A DNA stretch of 64,000 nt, taken from Streptomyces xanthochromogenes (GTDB lineage: Bacteria > Actinomycetota > Actinomycetes > Streptomycetales > Streptomycetaceae). Made by a program: the position numbers and the translations under genes. Of the stretch, positions 35,567-44,327 are shown piece after piece. How positions within the stretch are numbered: position 1 is the stretch's first letter; every line of letters begins with the position of its first letter. The stretch covers positions 62,001 through 126,000 of the forward strand of contig NZ_BMUZ01000004.1 of NCBI RefSeq assembly GCF_014650455.1, written 5' to 3'. The notes beneath the pieces were generated by a model that was given only the letters and a program-made list of their open reading frames with translations, made no database searches and was not told where the DNA came from.

Positions 35567-35911
35567 TCAGGTCGCGGCCCGGCCACCGATGGTCAGCTCG
35601 ATGTCGTCTCCCCTTCGGGCGAACTCCCGGATCAGCCATGTGCGGGCTTCGATGGTGGTGCCGGCGCCGGTGGTGTAGGCCGAAACAGTGAGTACGGGGC
35701 CCACCGGCCGCGAGGGGTGCAACTCCGCCTCGGTGACCACGTCGTCGGACAGGCGCAGCTCCAGTTCGACCGGCCGCGGGTCCGCTGCGAAGGCAGTCGG
35801 ATCGGAGAGCCCCTGAACCCGGCAGCGTGCACCCGGAAAGAGGTGCGTGTTGCCGCAGACGGCCAGGAACGCCTGCGCTCCGGCAGGTTCGGTGGAGGAG
35901 GACTGGGTCAT
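35567..35911 (-). CDS. Hypothetical protein downstream of gvpK
   Basis: 114 residues, beta-rich (VELELRLSDDVVTEAELHPS, VLTVSAYTTGAGTTIEA, DDIELTIGG) with two Cys (LAVCGN, GARCRV). No signal peptide and no family I recognise. It lies 150 bases after gvpK on the same strand, so it could be the last gene of the gas-vesicle transcript, but it is not a standard gvp gene and may be unrelated. Confidence 0.5.
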   Translation of the reverse strand: MTQSSSTEPAGAQAFLAVCGNTHLFPGARCRVQGLSDPTAFAADPRPVELELRLSDDVVTEAELHPSRPVGPVLTVSAYTTGAGTTIEARTWLIREFARRGDDIELTIGGRAAT

Positions 35912-36061
35912 GGCACGGCTCCGGCATCCGAGGGGCGGTGGACACGGCACAGTGTGGCGGCCCGGGCGGCCGACCGGCGGGTTTGCGCAGGCACGCCGCC
36001 CCGCTGCCACCCGGTCGGGCCTTTGGGGCCGAGCACGCCCTTCGCCGCGAGCGCCCTGCAC

Positions 36062-36466
36062 TCAGTTCCGGGGCAGCAGACTGCCCAGGGGCCCGAGGTC
36101 CAGGTTGAGGTCCTCCGGAGTCAGGTCGTAGCGCTCGCACAGCTCAGCCATGCGGTCCTGGAGGATCATCAAGGTGAGGCCGATGCGCTCCTCCTGGTCC
36201 TCGGTCAGGTCCTCCTGGTCGACCCGGTGCAGCGCGGTGCGTTCCATCAGCTGACGCAGCAGCTCGACGATGGTGAGCACGAGCCGGATCAGGTCGCGTT
36301 CGACGGTGTCGGCGTCCGTGTGCAGGCGCGTCGCGGGAGAACCGTCTCCCGGGGGCACGGGGTCGGCCCTGAGGCCATCGGACACGGACGGCAGCAGGTC
36401 GAAGGCGCGCCGGAAGTCGTCGTCCTGGGCTGCCGCCGAGCTGCCGGCCTGTCGCGGGTCTGTCAT
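36062..36466 (-). CDS. gvpK: Gas vesicle protein GvpK
   Basis: 134 residues. The core matches GvpK (PF05121): DLIRLVLTIVELLRQLMER, GLTLMILQDRMAELCERYDL, DLNLDLGPLGSLLP. GvpK is a minor protein needed for gas-vesicle formation. It is the last standard gene of the leftward gvp cluster, 46 bases after gvpS. The N-terminal 45 residues are polar and divergent. Confidence 0.92.
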   Translation of the reverse strand: MTDPRQAGSSAAAQDDDFRRAFDLLPSVSDGLRADPVPPGDGSPATRLHTDADTVERDLIRLVLTIVELLRQLMERTALHRVDQEDLTEDQEERIGLTLMILQDRMAELCERYDLTPEDLNLDLGPLGSLLPRN

Positions 36467-36512
36467 GAGGTCTGCCTCCTGTGGGCCGTCGGCCGATGGA
36501 CCTGTGCCCGTC

Positions 36513-36728
36513 TCACCAGGGAGAGGGGCTGTCCGGGGTGATCGAGTGGATGACGGCCCGCAGATTGATGCGTACGAGGTCGACGTCCGCCACCGATAGG
36601 ACGAGGTCGCCGGTCAGGACGGCGCCGCCGTTGAGCAGCCGGTCGAGCAGGTCGATCAGAGCCACCTGCCGGCCGCCGAGCAGATCCTCGTCCGGCGCGT
36701 TACGGGCCCATGCGGGCTCACTCGACAT
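36513..36728 (-). CDS. gvpS: Gas vesicle protein GvpS (GvpA-like)
   Basis: 71 residues of the GvpA/J family: VALIDLLDRLLNGGAVLTGD, LVLSVADVDLVRINLRAVI. It lacks the long tails of the other two GvpA-like proteins here. In the S. coelicolor cluster the corresponding small paralogue between gvpL and gvpK is called gvpS. The start overlaps the gvpL stop by eleven bases. Confidence 0.88.
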   Translation of the reverse strand: MSSEPAWARNAPDEDLLGGRQVALIDLLDRLLNGGAVLTGDLVLSVADVDLVRINLRAVIHSITPDSPSPW

Positions 36729-37629
36729 GGGCTCGGCCTTCGTCCTGACCCCGGTCCCCGTCGTTCTCCGCGCCCTGGCCGGCGCCCGCCGCCTGCCCGG
36801 GCGCGGCGAAGGAGTACGGAGCCCAGGGCCCGGTCACCTCGACGTGCACGCCCGCCGCCGCGTCGCCCAGGGCCGTCAGTTCGTCCCGGAACGCCGCCGC
36901 GTGCTCGACCGGAACGAGGTAGGCCTCATTGCTGATGTTCTCGCCGGCCTTCGTCGCCAGCGGGCCGCCCTGCTGCGGGCGGTGGGCGACGCGGTCGCGG
37001 GCGAACGCCGTCGCCGTTTCCGTCACCCGGGCAGCGACGGCTCCGGCGGCGCGGAACGCGTCCTGGCGGCTGCGGCGCTGCGCGCGCCGCTCCTGGAGAA
37101 ATGCCCGGCCAGGGCTGACGGGGGCGCCCGACCCGGCCGACGGTTGCGACACCGAGGAGGAAGGCCGGGCCTCCGGCGCGGCGAGCGCGTACACCTTGAC
37201 GCCCCACTCCTGATGATCCGTCAAATGATCGAGCAGCGGCCCGAATTGGGCGAATCCCTCGTGCAGCATCTCCGCCACGCGCTCGGTGTCCACGTAGACG
37301 GTTGCCAACCGCATGGGCAGCACCGTGGTCCGGGCACCGGCCTGGGCCACGACACCGTCGTGGATCCGGGCGAGCGTCTCCAGCCGGTCCAACTGTTCCA
37401 ACTGGGCCTTCAGCGCCTGTTCGTGAAAGTCCGCGGCAGGCACGGGCGAGGCCAGAGCGGCAAGCCCCTCGCACTCTACGGCGCGCAACGGCTCGCCGTA
37501 GAGGCCGGTCGTCTCACGCGCCACGGCCCGGATCGCCTCATCGGCGCGGCCCACGGCGTACACGTACCAGAGCTGGTCGCCACCGGTCGCGGGAAGAGCC
37601 GACGACGGCGCTGCTATGTGGTCAGGCAT
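36718..37629 (-). CDS. gvpL: Gas vesicle protein GvpL (GvpL/F family)
   Basis: 303 residues of the GvpL/GvpF family: LWYVYAVGRADEAIRAV at the N-terminus, VLPMRLATVYVDTERVAEML and EVTGPWAPYSF near the end match the family blocks. GvpL/F proteins assist nucleation of the vesicle shell. An Ala/Ser-rich insert (APEARPSSSVSQPSAGS) and a charged tail make it longer than the gvpF product. The start overlaps the gvpJ stop by eight bases. Confidence 0.9.
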   Translation of the reverse strand: MPDHIAAPSSALPATGGDQLWYVYAVGRADEAIRAVARETTGLYGEPLRAVECEGLAALASPVPAADFHEQALKAQLEQLDRLETLARIHDGVVAQAGARTTVLPMRLATVYVDTERVAEMLHEGFAQFGPLLDHLTDHQEWGVKVYALAAPEARPSSSVSQPSAGSGAPVSPGRAFLQERRAQRRSRQDAFRAAGAVAARVTETATAFARDRVAHRPQQGGPLATKAGENISNEAYLVPVEHAAAFRDELTALGDAAAGVHVEVTGPWAPYSFAAPGQAAGAGQGAENDGDRGQDEGRAHVE

Positions 37630-38038
37630 CCCGGTCCTCCTCCGCCTTCTCGCCCCGCGCGCCGGCCGGCAGACCGGCGGCCGCACGCAACTCGTCCAGC
37701 TCGGCCCGCAGGCGGGCGTTCTCCGCCTCCAGTCCGTCGCGTGGCGGCGGCGCGGCGGCGGCTGGGCCCGAGTGCGCGCGGGACGACAGCGAGGGGTCGT
37801 GCTCCCACCAGTCGATGCCCATCTCCTTGGCCTTGTCGACGGAGGCGACGAGCAGCCGCAGCTTGATGGTCAGCAGCTCGATGTCCAACAAGTTGATCTT
37901 GATGTCACCGGCTATGACAATGCCCTTGTCCAGCACACGTTCGAGGATGTCCGCCAGGTTGGCCGACGATCCCTGCGGCTGGCCGTAGGGGGATGCCCCG
38001 GTCGAGCCGCCCAGCCGCCCGGAGATGGATTCAGACAT
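37622..38038 (-). CDS. gvpJ: Gas vesicle protein GvpJ (GvpA-like)
   Basis: 138 residues. The GvpA-like shell core (NLADILERVLDKGIVIAGDI, LLDIELLTIKLRLLVASVD) is followed by a helical, charged tail with a coiled-coil look (LEAENARLRAELDELRAAAG). GvpJ is a minor shell paralogue of GvpA thought to cap or nucleate the cones. It lies between gvpG and gvpL. Confidence 0.9.
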   Translation of the reverse strand: MSESISGRLGGSTGASPYGQPQGSSANLADILERVLDKGIVIAGDIKINLLDIELLTIKLRLLVASVDKAKEMGIDWWEHDPSLSSRAHSGPAAAAPPPRDGLEAENARLRAELDELRAAAGLPAGARGEKAEEDRDA

Positions 38039-38077
38039 GTGGTGGCCTCTCTTCGTTCCGCTCGGAGCGGGTGTCGC

Positions 38078-38326
38078 TCAGCCGAGTTCCTGCTGTCTTC
38101 GCTTGAACTCCTCCATGCGGTCCAGGAGTTCGTCCTCACGGCGGTCGTGCTCGTCCTCGTCGATACGGCCTGCCAGGAGCTCGCCCTCCAGCGCCGCGAG
38201 CTCCTGGCGGACCTTCTCGGGGTCGTAGTACTCACGCTCCGCCGTCTCGGTCACCTGCTCCAGGACCCAGAAGGTTCCGCGCAAAGGTGCCAATGGCAGG
38301 GTGAGCAACTGCGAGACAAGTCCCAT
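38078..38326 (-). CDS. gvpG: Gas vesicle protein GvpG
   Basis: 82 residues. LLTLPLAPLRGTFWVLEQV followed by a highly charged helix (REYYDPEKVRQELAALEGEL) is the standard GvpG layout (PF05120). It is a small accessory protein needed for vesicle assembly. It lies 45 bases after gvpF and 39 before gvpJ. Confidence 0.9.
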   Translation of the reverse strand: MGLVSQLLTLPLAPLRGTFWVLEQVTETAEREYYDPEKVRQELAALEGELLAGRIDEDEHDRREDELLDRMEEFKRRQQELG

Positions 38327-38371
38327 GCGATGCGTCGGCCTCCTTCCTGAGGCACCCTGGGGGGGCGACCC

Positions 38372-39085
38372 TCAGACGAAGCTGTAGGGCGGCAGCGGAC
38401 CGCGCAGGGTGAGCTGAAACACCGGTTCCAGGTGCTTGGCCATCTCGTCGACGCGGTCGCAGAACGCCGCGGCGGAGGAGCGGGGCACGAGGAACGACAC
38501 GTTCAGGAAGTGCGACTCGGGCACGTCCGCCGTCGCGTACTGCTGCGCCGAGGACGTGAGGCCGTTGATGATCGTGCTCGCGTCACGCTTCTCGAGCCGC
38601 TCCACCTCTTGGGAGATGGCCTGGCCGAGGGCGACCTTGTCGCCCTGCGCCTGGGGGTTGTTCCTCGTGCGCTCGTTGAGGTCGCGCACCAGGTCCGACT
38701 CGGAGACCACCTCGCGCAGCAGGTCGCTCTCGTCCCGCGAGGCCTTGAGGTTGTACTCGATGCAGTCGCCGATCGCCTCCAGCCGGTGGAGGTAGGCATC
38801 GGCCTGGGCGTCCAGTTCGGCGAGCACGGCTTCGTCGCTCGGTCCGACGAGCCCGAAGCGCATGGGCAGGACGGAGCCGTCGGCCAGCAGGCGCTCCTGG
38901 ACCGCCTGGTGGGCCAGGACATCGCGGCGCTTGGCGCGCAGGTCCTCCGGGGCCTCACTGACGACGGCGGTCAGCTTGCCGCTGCTGAGCGTCCGGAGCG
39001 CGCTCGGCTCCTTGCCGACGCCCTGGAGACCGTCCAGGTCGAGCGGCCGGTCGGCGGGGAGGATGGCATAGATGTAAGTGGACAC
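38372..39085 (-). CDS. gvpF: Gas vesicle protein GvpF (GvpL/F family)
   Basis: 237 residues of the GvpL/F family: YIYAILPADRPLDL at the start, VLPMRFGLVGPSDEAVLAEL in the middle, and LTLRGPLPPYSFV at the end. GvpF contacts GvpA and helps shell nucleation. It starts with GTG three bases after the gvpA stop, so it is tightly coupled to the major shell gene. Confidence 0.92.
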   Translation of the reverse strand: MSTYIYAILPADRPLDLDGLQGVGKEPSALRTLSSGKLTAVVSEAPEDLRAKRRDVLAHQAVQERLLADGSVLPMRFGLVGPSDEAVLAELDAQADAYLHRLEAIGDCIEYNLKASRDESDLLREVVSESDLVRDLNERTRNNPQAQGDKVALGQAISQEVERLEKRDASTIINGLTSSAQQYATADVPESHFLNVSFLVPRSSAAAFCDRVDEMAKHLEPVFQLTLRGPLPPYSFV

Positions 39086-39088
39086 GGA

Positions 39089-39532
39089 TCAGGCCTCTCG
39101 ACTGCGGCTTGTGGTGCGACGGCTTCCGGAGGACGACTTGCGCCGAGCGGGCTCTCGCTCGTCATCGTCGTCGCCCCCGCCCTTCAGGGAGTCGGATATC
39201 GCCTCGACCGCACCGCTCAGTGCTCCTTTGGTCTTGCCGTGGGCCCCGCTCTCCGTGGCATCGCCGACCAGGTCGGTGATCTTGGAGGGGGCGTTCTTGC
39301 CGGACTCCAGGTCGAGGCGGTTACAGGCTTCCGCGAAGCGGAGGTAGGTGTCGACACTGGCCACCACGACCCGGATGTCGATCTTGAGGATCTCGATGCC
39401 GACCAGGGAGACACGGACGAGCGTGTCGATCACCAGACCGCGGTCCAGGACCAGTTCGAGGACGTCGTAGAGGCCGGAGGAGCCGCCACCGGACCCTCCG
39501 GCCGGAGCGCTTGCCTGCGGTACGACACTCAT
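39089..39532 (-). CDS. gvpA: Gas vesicle structural protein GvpA
   Basis: 147 residues. The shell-forming core is clear ([55 protein letters not shown]). It carries a long polar C-terminal tail with acidic then basic runs, absent from cyanobacterial GvpA of about 70 residues but typical of actinobacterial copies. The 193-base leader upstream contains tandem repeats, suggesting separate strong control of this gene. Confidence 0.93.
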   Translation of the reverse strand: MSVVPQASAPAGGSGGGSSGLYDVLELVLDRGLVIDTLVRVSLVGIEILKIDIRVVVASVDTYLRFAEACNRLDLESGKNAPSKITDLVGDATESGAHGKTKGALSGAVEAISDSLKGGGDDDDEREPARRKSSSGSRRTTSRSREA

Positions 39533-39588
39533 GGCGAGGCCTTTCTGTTGCTGATGTTGCGCTACACGATTTCGGTACGTGATTCATT

Positions 39589-39658
39589 CATGCGGAGTTC
39601 CATGCGGAGTTCGACGCATCCGTACGATTCCGTACGAGGCCGCACGATTCCGCACAGG
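39589..39658. repeat. Tandem repeats in the gvpA leader
   Basis: CATGCGGAGTTC is repeated perfectly in tandem (39589-39600 and 39601-39612), then two near-identical units of 20 and 19 bases follow (39620-39639 and 39640-39658), sharing ACGATTCCG. The block lies 57-126 bases before the gvpA start, in the gvpO-gvpA gap. Confidence 0.8.
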
Positions 39659-39725
39659 TTGTCGCGCTGAATGCTGAATTCGGAACGGGCGCGCGCAGAA
39701 TCCCCCCGCGGGTACCACGGTGTTC

Positions 39726-40118
39726 TCAGCGGTCCACCGCACCGCGCTGATAGCGACGGGTGCGCTCGTACCCGGTGAGTTCCCCCCGCTCGTCCAGCTG
39801 GACTCGATAGGAGGCCATGACGCTGCTGGTGTCAGGAATCCTTTCCAGCTCCAGTACCTCGATGTCGGCCGTCCAACCGGAATCGGACGGTTTGATCGCG
39901 GACACCGAACCGGAGGGGCAGCGCAAAAGGTCGCAGAGTTCCTCGACGGCGTTGCCCATCACCACGCGCATGGACGGCTTCGACGGGGGACGCTTGGCCC
40001 GCGGCCGAGTCCGCTCGCTCTCCCGCGGCTCCGACTTCTCGTCCGTCGCCGCCGGCCTTTCCCCACTTCTTCCCGAAGCCCTCTTGGCGGTCGTGTTCGA
40101 GGCCGTTTCGGAGGCCAT
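39726..40118 (-). CDS. gvpO: Gas vesicle protein GvpO
   Basis: 130 residues. After a basic, disordered N-terminus (about 50 residues) the GvpO core appears: AVEELCDLLRCPSGSVSAIK, GWTADIEVLELERIPDTSSV, ASYRVQLDERGELTGYERTR. GvpO is an accessory or regulatory gas-vesicle protein that in S. coelicolor opens the operon; here it is third, after gvpY and gvpZ. Confidence 0.9.
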   Translation of the reverse strand: MASETASNTTAKRASGRSGERPAATDEKSEPRESERTRPRAKRPPSKPSMRVVMGNAVEELCDLLRCPSGSVSAIKPSDSGWTADIEVLELERIPDTSSVMASYRVQLDERGELTGYERTRRYQRGAVDR

Positions 40119-40534
40119 GCGATGCTCCTTTCGTTACTGCTTCCGCACCACCGGGTCAGCTTTTCCCATGTGCGTGTCGTGGCCGCTTGCCCGCCTTCGG
40201 ACGTCATATGCCCCTACGCCGATGTCGAATGTGTGGGCAGGGTCAACGCATGCGTGCCGAATAAGCGGGTAGCGCGCGAGGGCGGCGCGGCTACCACGGC
40301 CCGGCCTGGCGTCCGGCCGCCTCCGACGCCTTCAGACGGCGGGGACGCGATCAGACGACGGGCAGGAGTCGTGGGCGTGCTCGGGTCCACGGGCGCCGGT
40401 GCGGGCGAGGGCCGTCCGGACCGGGGGCCGGAGGCATCCCCGACGAGGGATCCTCCGCCCCGCTCGGAAACGACACCGCGAGGACGTGGGCGGCTGCCGC
40501 CGGTCCGATGCCGCTGCGGTACGCGGGCTCCTGG
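40119..40534. other. Gap between gvpZ and gvpO
   Basis: 416 bases without a recognisable gene inside an otherwise tightly packed cluster. It probably holds a second promoter for gvpO and the shell genes. No strong hairpin or repeat is evident. Confidence 0.5.
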
Positions 40535-41824
40535 TCAGCGCCGGGAAGCCGTGCGTCGCCGGCGCGGCTGCTCTTCCTCGTCGGGCTGCTCCGCGTCGTC
40601 CTCCGCGTGGTCGTCGTCCGCCTCGTCCTCGACGTCTTCGTCGTCGAGGTATTCGAACTCGTCTTCCTCGTCTTCCTCGTCGTCCACGGGCTCGGCGTCC
40701 TCGGCCCGACCGTTGTGACCCTCGGGCAGTTCGTCCTGCTCGTACTCGTCGTCGTCGGCCCGGGGGCGCGCGTGCCGGTCGTCGTCGTGACCGTCCTCGC
40801 CCTCGTCCTCGTACTCGTCGTCCTCGTCGTACTCGGCCTCTTCGTCGCCTTCGAGTTCGTCGTCCGGGACGCCTCCGTCGGCGTACTCATCCGTGTCCTG
40901 CTCGTCGACCCCGTCGACGTCCTCGGCCGAATCGGCGGCCTGGTCGTCATGCAAGCCGTCGGAACCGGTCCGGTCGCTGTCCTCCTCCTGCGCCACCGCG
41001 TCGTCGTGGCCGAGCACGACCTCGCCGTCACGGATCTCCCCGCGCCAGCCGTCCGTGGCCTCGCCGCGCATCATGATGAACTTGCGGTACAGCTTCAGGT
41101 CGAGCCGCGCCCGCCTGCCCTGAGCGCGCCAGATGTTGCCCGTCTTCTCGAAGAGCCCCTGGGGGAAGTACTCCAGATTGAGCAGCACCCGGGTCAGGTT
41201 GTCCGTGATCGGGTGGAAGGTGACGACACCCTTGACCGTCCCCTTCGCACCGTCCGTGGTCCAGGCGATGCGCTCGTCGGGTATCTGCTCAGTGACGTTC
41301 GCCTTCCAGCTCCGAGTCGACTTGGCGACCTTGACCCGCCAGTTGCTGGTGGTGTCGTCGCTCTTCTCGACACTCACGACGCCCTTGGCGAACGTGCTGA
41401 ACTCCTGGAACTGGGTCCACTGGTCGTAGGCCTCCCGCACGGGCACACCGACGTCGATGTCCTCGACGATGTTGACGCTCTTGGAGCCGCCACCACCCTT
41501 GCCGCCCTTGCCCTTGAAGAGCCCCGTCACCTTGTCCTTGAGGGCGTCGCCACCCGCGGAGAGCGCTGCCTTGGCCGGCGAGCCGCCTTCCGCGAGCACC
41601 TTGCCGCCCTTCGCCAGATGCTTCATGAGGCCGCCGGAGGAGTCATCGCCGTCGCCGCGGCCCTCTCCCAGCTTGGCGAGGCTGTTGCCCAGCTTCTCTC
41701 CGAGCCCACTGACCGCGTGCTCCGCGCGTGTCTGGAGGTAGTTCCCCAGCTCTTCCTTGAGGCGGCCGGCGGCGGGGTTGCCCGTGATCCGGTCCTTGAT
41801 CGAGTCAGAGGTCTGCTCAGGCAT
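40535..41824 (-). CDS. gvpZ: GvpZ-like SRPBCC (START-fold) protein
   Basis: 429 residues. A helical N-terminus (LKEELGNYLQTRAEHAVSGL) and Gly/Lys linker precede an SRPBCC/cyclase-type domain (about 120-270; VEDIDVGVPVREAYDQWTQF, ERIAWTTDGAKGTVKGVVTF). The last 140 residues are extremely acidic, with long Asp/Glu runs, ending in an Arg patch. In S. coelicolor the gvpYZ pair sits within the gas-vesicle cluster; the role is unknown. The start overlaps the gvpY stop by eight bases. Confidence 0.8.
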   Translation of the reverse strand: MPEQTSDSIKDRITGNPAAGRLKEELGNYLQTRAEHAVSGLGEKLGNSLAKLGEGRGDGDDSSGGLMKHLAKGGKVLAEGGSPAKAALSAGGDALKDKVTGLFKGKGGKGGGGSKSVNIVEDIDVGVPVREAYDQWTQFQEFSTFAKGVVSVEKSDDTTSNWRVKVAKSTRSWKANVTEQIPDERIAWTTDGAKGTVKGVVTFHPITDNLTRVLLNLEYFPQGLFEKTGNIWRAQGRRARLDLKLYRKFIMMRGEATDGWRGEIRDGEVVLGHDDAVAQEEDSDRTGSDGLHDDQAADSAEDVDGVDEQDTDEYADGGVPDDELEGDEEAEYDEDDEYEDEGEDGHDDDRHARPRADDDEYEQDELPEGHNGRAEDAEPVDDEEDEEDEFEYLDDEDVEDEADDDHAEDDAEQPDEEEQPRRRRTASRR

Positions 41825-42536
41825 CGTCGCCCCCACGCGTGGAGGTCTTACGGGCGGCCGTCTTACGCGCCGGGGCCTTGCGGCTCGACGACTCCGTGGC
41901 CTTGCGTGCCGTTCCACTTCCCGAGCTTCCCGAGCCGCCGCGCGAGCGGGTGGAGCCCTCGGTGGTCTTGCGGCGCGGGCGATCGGCGGCCTCGTCGTCG
42001 GACGCCTTGCTCGAACCCTTCGCCTGAGACCGCGACGCACCGCCGGTCTTGCCGCTCTGGCGAGCGGCGGGCTTGCGGCGCGGCGTCTTCGCGGGCTCCT
42101 CTTCGTCGTCCGCGTTCTCCGCGTCTTCCTCGTCGGCACCCTCGTATTCGTCGCCGTCGTGCTGCTGCGCCTCGTCGTCCTGGCTCAGCTCTTCGGATTC
42201 GTCTTCCGGCTCGTCCTTCTCGTCCTTGGCGGAGACCACATGTCCCTGAAGGACTTGAGTGCGGTCGCGCAGATTGTCGGCCAGCGATCCGGCGCGCTTG
42301 GTGAGCGCGGCCGCGGCAGCGCTCTTGGTGGCGCCCACCAGCTCCGTGCGCACCTGGTCACTGAGACCCGCCAGCACCGGATTGTCCGTGATCATCTGGC
42401 GCAGTTGCTTCGGGTCCAGGCTCAGCTTCTTCCCGGCCAGATACATGCCCAGGCCCAGAGCCAGACGAGCCTTTTTGGTGCGGCCGAGCAGGTATCCCCC
42501 TGCAACTGCCACCCCTATCTTGGCGCTGTCGTTCAT
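41817..42536 (-). CDS. gvpY: GvpY-like protein with histone-like tail
   Basis: 239 residues. An N-terminal conserved block (AKIGVAVAGGYLLGRTKKAR, LALGLGMYLAGKKLSLDPKQ) is followed by an acidic middle (about 105-150) and a Lys/Arg/Ser/Ala tail resembling histone H1 (PARKTAARKTSTRGG). It is the first gene of the gas-vesicle cluster. A GAGGTGGAGAG site precedes ATG 42536. The conserved block could insert in or lie on a membrane or vesicle; the basic tail could bind nucleic acid or the acidic GvpZ tail. Confidence 0.78.
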   Translation of the reverse strand: MNDSAKIGVAVAGGYLLGRTKKARLALGLGMYLAGKKLSLDPKQLRQMITDNPVLAGLSDQVRTELVGATKSAAAAALTKRAGSLADNLRDRTQVLQGHVVSAKDEKDEPEDESEELSQDDEAQQHDGDEYEGADEEDAENADDEEEPAKTPRRKPAARQSGKTGGASRSQAKGSSKASDDEAADRPRRKTTEGSTRSRGGSGSSGSGTARKATESSSRKAPARKTAARKTSTRGGDDA

Positions 42537-43099
42537 TCTCTCCACCTCAGTTCTGTTCGGACGAATGCCGATATCGAGCCGTCGACTGCGATTCCGACCA
42601 TTCCGACCCCGAGTACCCGCATGCCTGCGTCGACCGCCGGGCAGCTGTGTCCCTTCACCGCGTCACCGCGTGGAATGCAATGAGCTCGACGTGCTTCAGC
42701 GGTGCTGCGGCTCTGACAAATCAATGCCTGGAACCTTGTCACGGCTCCGGGACGGGTATCGCGGGGGCTCTACCTTTTCCGGCGCCTTGAAGGGCATCGG
42801 GACTTACGCAATGCCCCCTGCTGGACCGGGTTCTCCCGGCGACTGCCCGCCTGCGCCACATTCACACGGTGTCGAAGGCATACGAATCCGAGGACGGATG
42901 TCTGACATGTGCCAGGGATTTCCGGGTACTGGTGCGTTTTCGTTCCACTCACCGGGAAGCCCCGGGCAACCCCGGTAGCTCGCCGGAAATCTTGTGGAGT
43001 CGGCAGCGCTTACCACTCTTGCGGCAACACGAACAGGTGCCGGTTCGTCGACAGCGGCGGCAAGCGGGTCAGCGAGCGTGTACCGGCGCCCGTCGTCCG
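42537..43099. other. Promoter region of the gas-vesicle cluster
   Basis: About 560 bases with no recognisable gene between gvpY and the decayed serine hydrolase. It must hold the gvpY promoter. I could not identify a convincing sigma-factor consensus by eye. Confidence 0.5.
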
Positions 43100-43640
43100 G
43101 CAGTCAGGGTCGCCGGTCGGGCGGGTGCTCATCATCTCGCCCGCCGATCTGCGGATCGCTGCCGGGGACGGACGTCTGGCGCGGCCGAGGGGTTCGATGA
43201 AGCGTCGGCGGATCTCGTCGCCGTACGGGTGGCCGGTCACCCGTACGGCGAGCATCCCGGCCGGCAGGTAACCCGCTTTGGAATAGCTCCAGTTGGCGCC
43301 GGGCTCGAACGCCGGAGCGTGAGCGAGCGCAAGTTTCACGAGGTCATGCTGCCGGTCCGGAACCGGCCGTCCCCACGCATCGGCGCGTGGCTCGTCACGT
43401 CCGTATCACCGCTGGACAGCGCCGTGCCGCCCGGCCGGCTCCCCGGCGCGACAAGTCCACCGGGGCTGCTGTCCGCCGTGGTCGGCCGGTTCAGGAGCGC
43501 GCGGAGTGGCCGGCGGTGGTGGCGCGCACGGTGTCCTGCCACACCGAAGGGGTGTCGCCCGACGCACATGCCGTGCCGCCCGCCACAGCGACCAGTGCGA
43601 GCGCGCGCCGCCCTTCGACGCGCGGCTTCCGGATCGCTTC
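43100..43640 (-). pseudogene. Decayed serine hydrolase (class C beta-lactamase/DD-carboxypeptidase family)
   Basis: In one frame the N-terminus reads like a secretion signal (RRALALVAVAGGTACASGDT) until a TGA at 43491-43493. Downstream, in another frame, LALAHAPAFEPGANWSYSKA followed by GMLAVRVTGHPYGDEIRRRF and IEPLG clearly matches the middle of this family. The stretch that should carry the SxxK nucleophile is missing, the usual Tyr-Ser-Asn motif reads YSK, and the C-terminal domain is replaced by unrelated sequence. Stop, frameshift and deletions make it a pseudogene. Confidence 0.75.
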
Positions 43641-43740
43641 GGGCCCCTCCCCCTCGGCAAGGGCCCCAGCGTCTACGAGCGGCTCGTCTGCTTCACCGGC
43701 TTCAGCGACTTCAGCGACTTCACCCGCTTTACCGACTCGC

Positions 43741-44121
43741 CTACTTCACCGCGAGCAGGTCCACGACGAAGACGAGGGTCTCGCCGGGACGGATCGCCGC
43801 TCCCGCTCCGCGGTCGCCGTAGCCCAGGTGCGCCGGGATGACCAGCCGGCGTCGGCCGCCGACCTTCATGCCCTTCACTCCCATGTCCCATCCCTTGATG
43901 ACCTGACCGGCCAGCAGGTCGAACTCGAAGGGCTCACCCCGGTTCCAACTCGCGTCAAATTCCTGGCCCGTCGAGTGGGCCACCCCGACGTACTGGACGG
44001 AGACCCGGCTCCCCTTCACGGCCTCGTCCCCCTCCCCCACCCACAGGTCCTTGATCTCCAGGAACTGCGGCGCCTGGCCACGGGGAACCTCAACCACGGG
44101 CCGTTCCAGATCCCTGCTCAT
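43741..44121 (-). CDS. FKBP-type peptidyl-prolyl isomerase
   Basis: 126 residues, a single FKBP domain: VSVQYVGVAHSTGQEFDASW, FEFDLLAGQVIKGWDMGVKG, RRRLVIPAHLGYGDRGAG and LVFVVDLLAVK contain the usual active-site aromatics and Asp. It is cytosolic, with no signal peptide, and catalyses cis-trans proline isomerisation. ATG 44121 has a GGGAG site. It is not obviously part of the adjacent NRPS cluster. Confidence 0.93.
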   Translation of the reverse strand: MSRDLERPVVEVPRGQAPQFLEIKDLWVGEGDEAVKGSRVSVQYVGVAHSTGQEFDASWNRGEPFEFDLLAGQVIKGWDMGVKGMKVGGRRRLVIPAHLGYGDRGAGAAIRPGETLVFVVDLLAVK

Positions 44122-44327
44122 CGCCCACACTCCCAATCTTCGGGCCCACGAGGTCCGGGGCCACGTCTCGCGTCGGCGCTGGCCATCCAGCGCGACACGC
44201 ACCACGCTACCCACCTCCGGATGCGGACCCGCCACGGGATGCGGCCGCCGGTGGCCTCAAGGGCGGCGTCGGGGCCGACTCGGCAGCGCTCGCCGATCAG
44301 GATGTGCCGCGGCTTCGTGCCCGGCGT

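Noticed and set aside
40600..40900. Dense CGTCCTCGT-type low-complexity repeats
   Set aside because: They are the antisense reading of the Asp/Glu-rich GvpZ tail, not a separate repeat element.
42720..42960. GC-rich folded leader considered as a riboswitch upstream of the gas-vesicle cluster
   Set aside because: I could not match it to any riboswitch core, and its orientation relative to gvpY is unclear.
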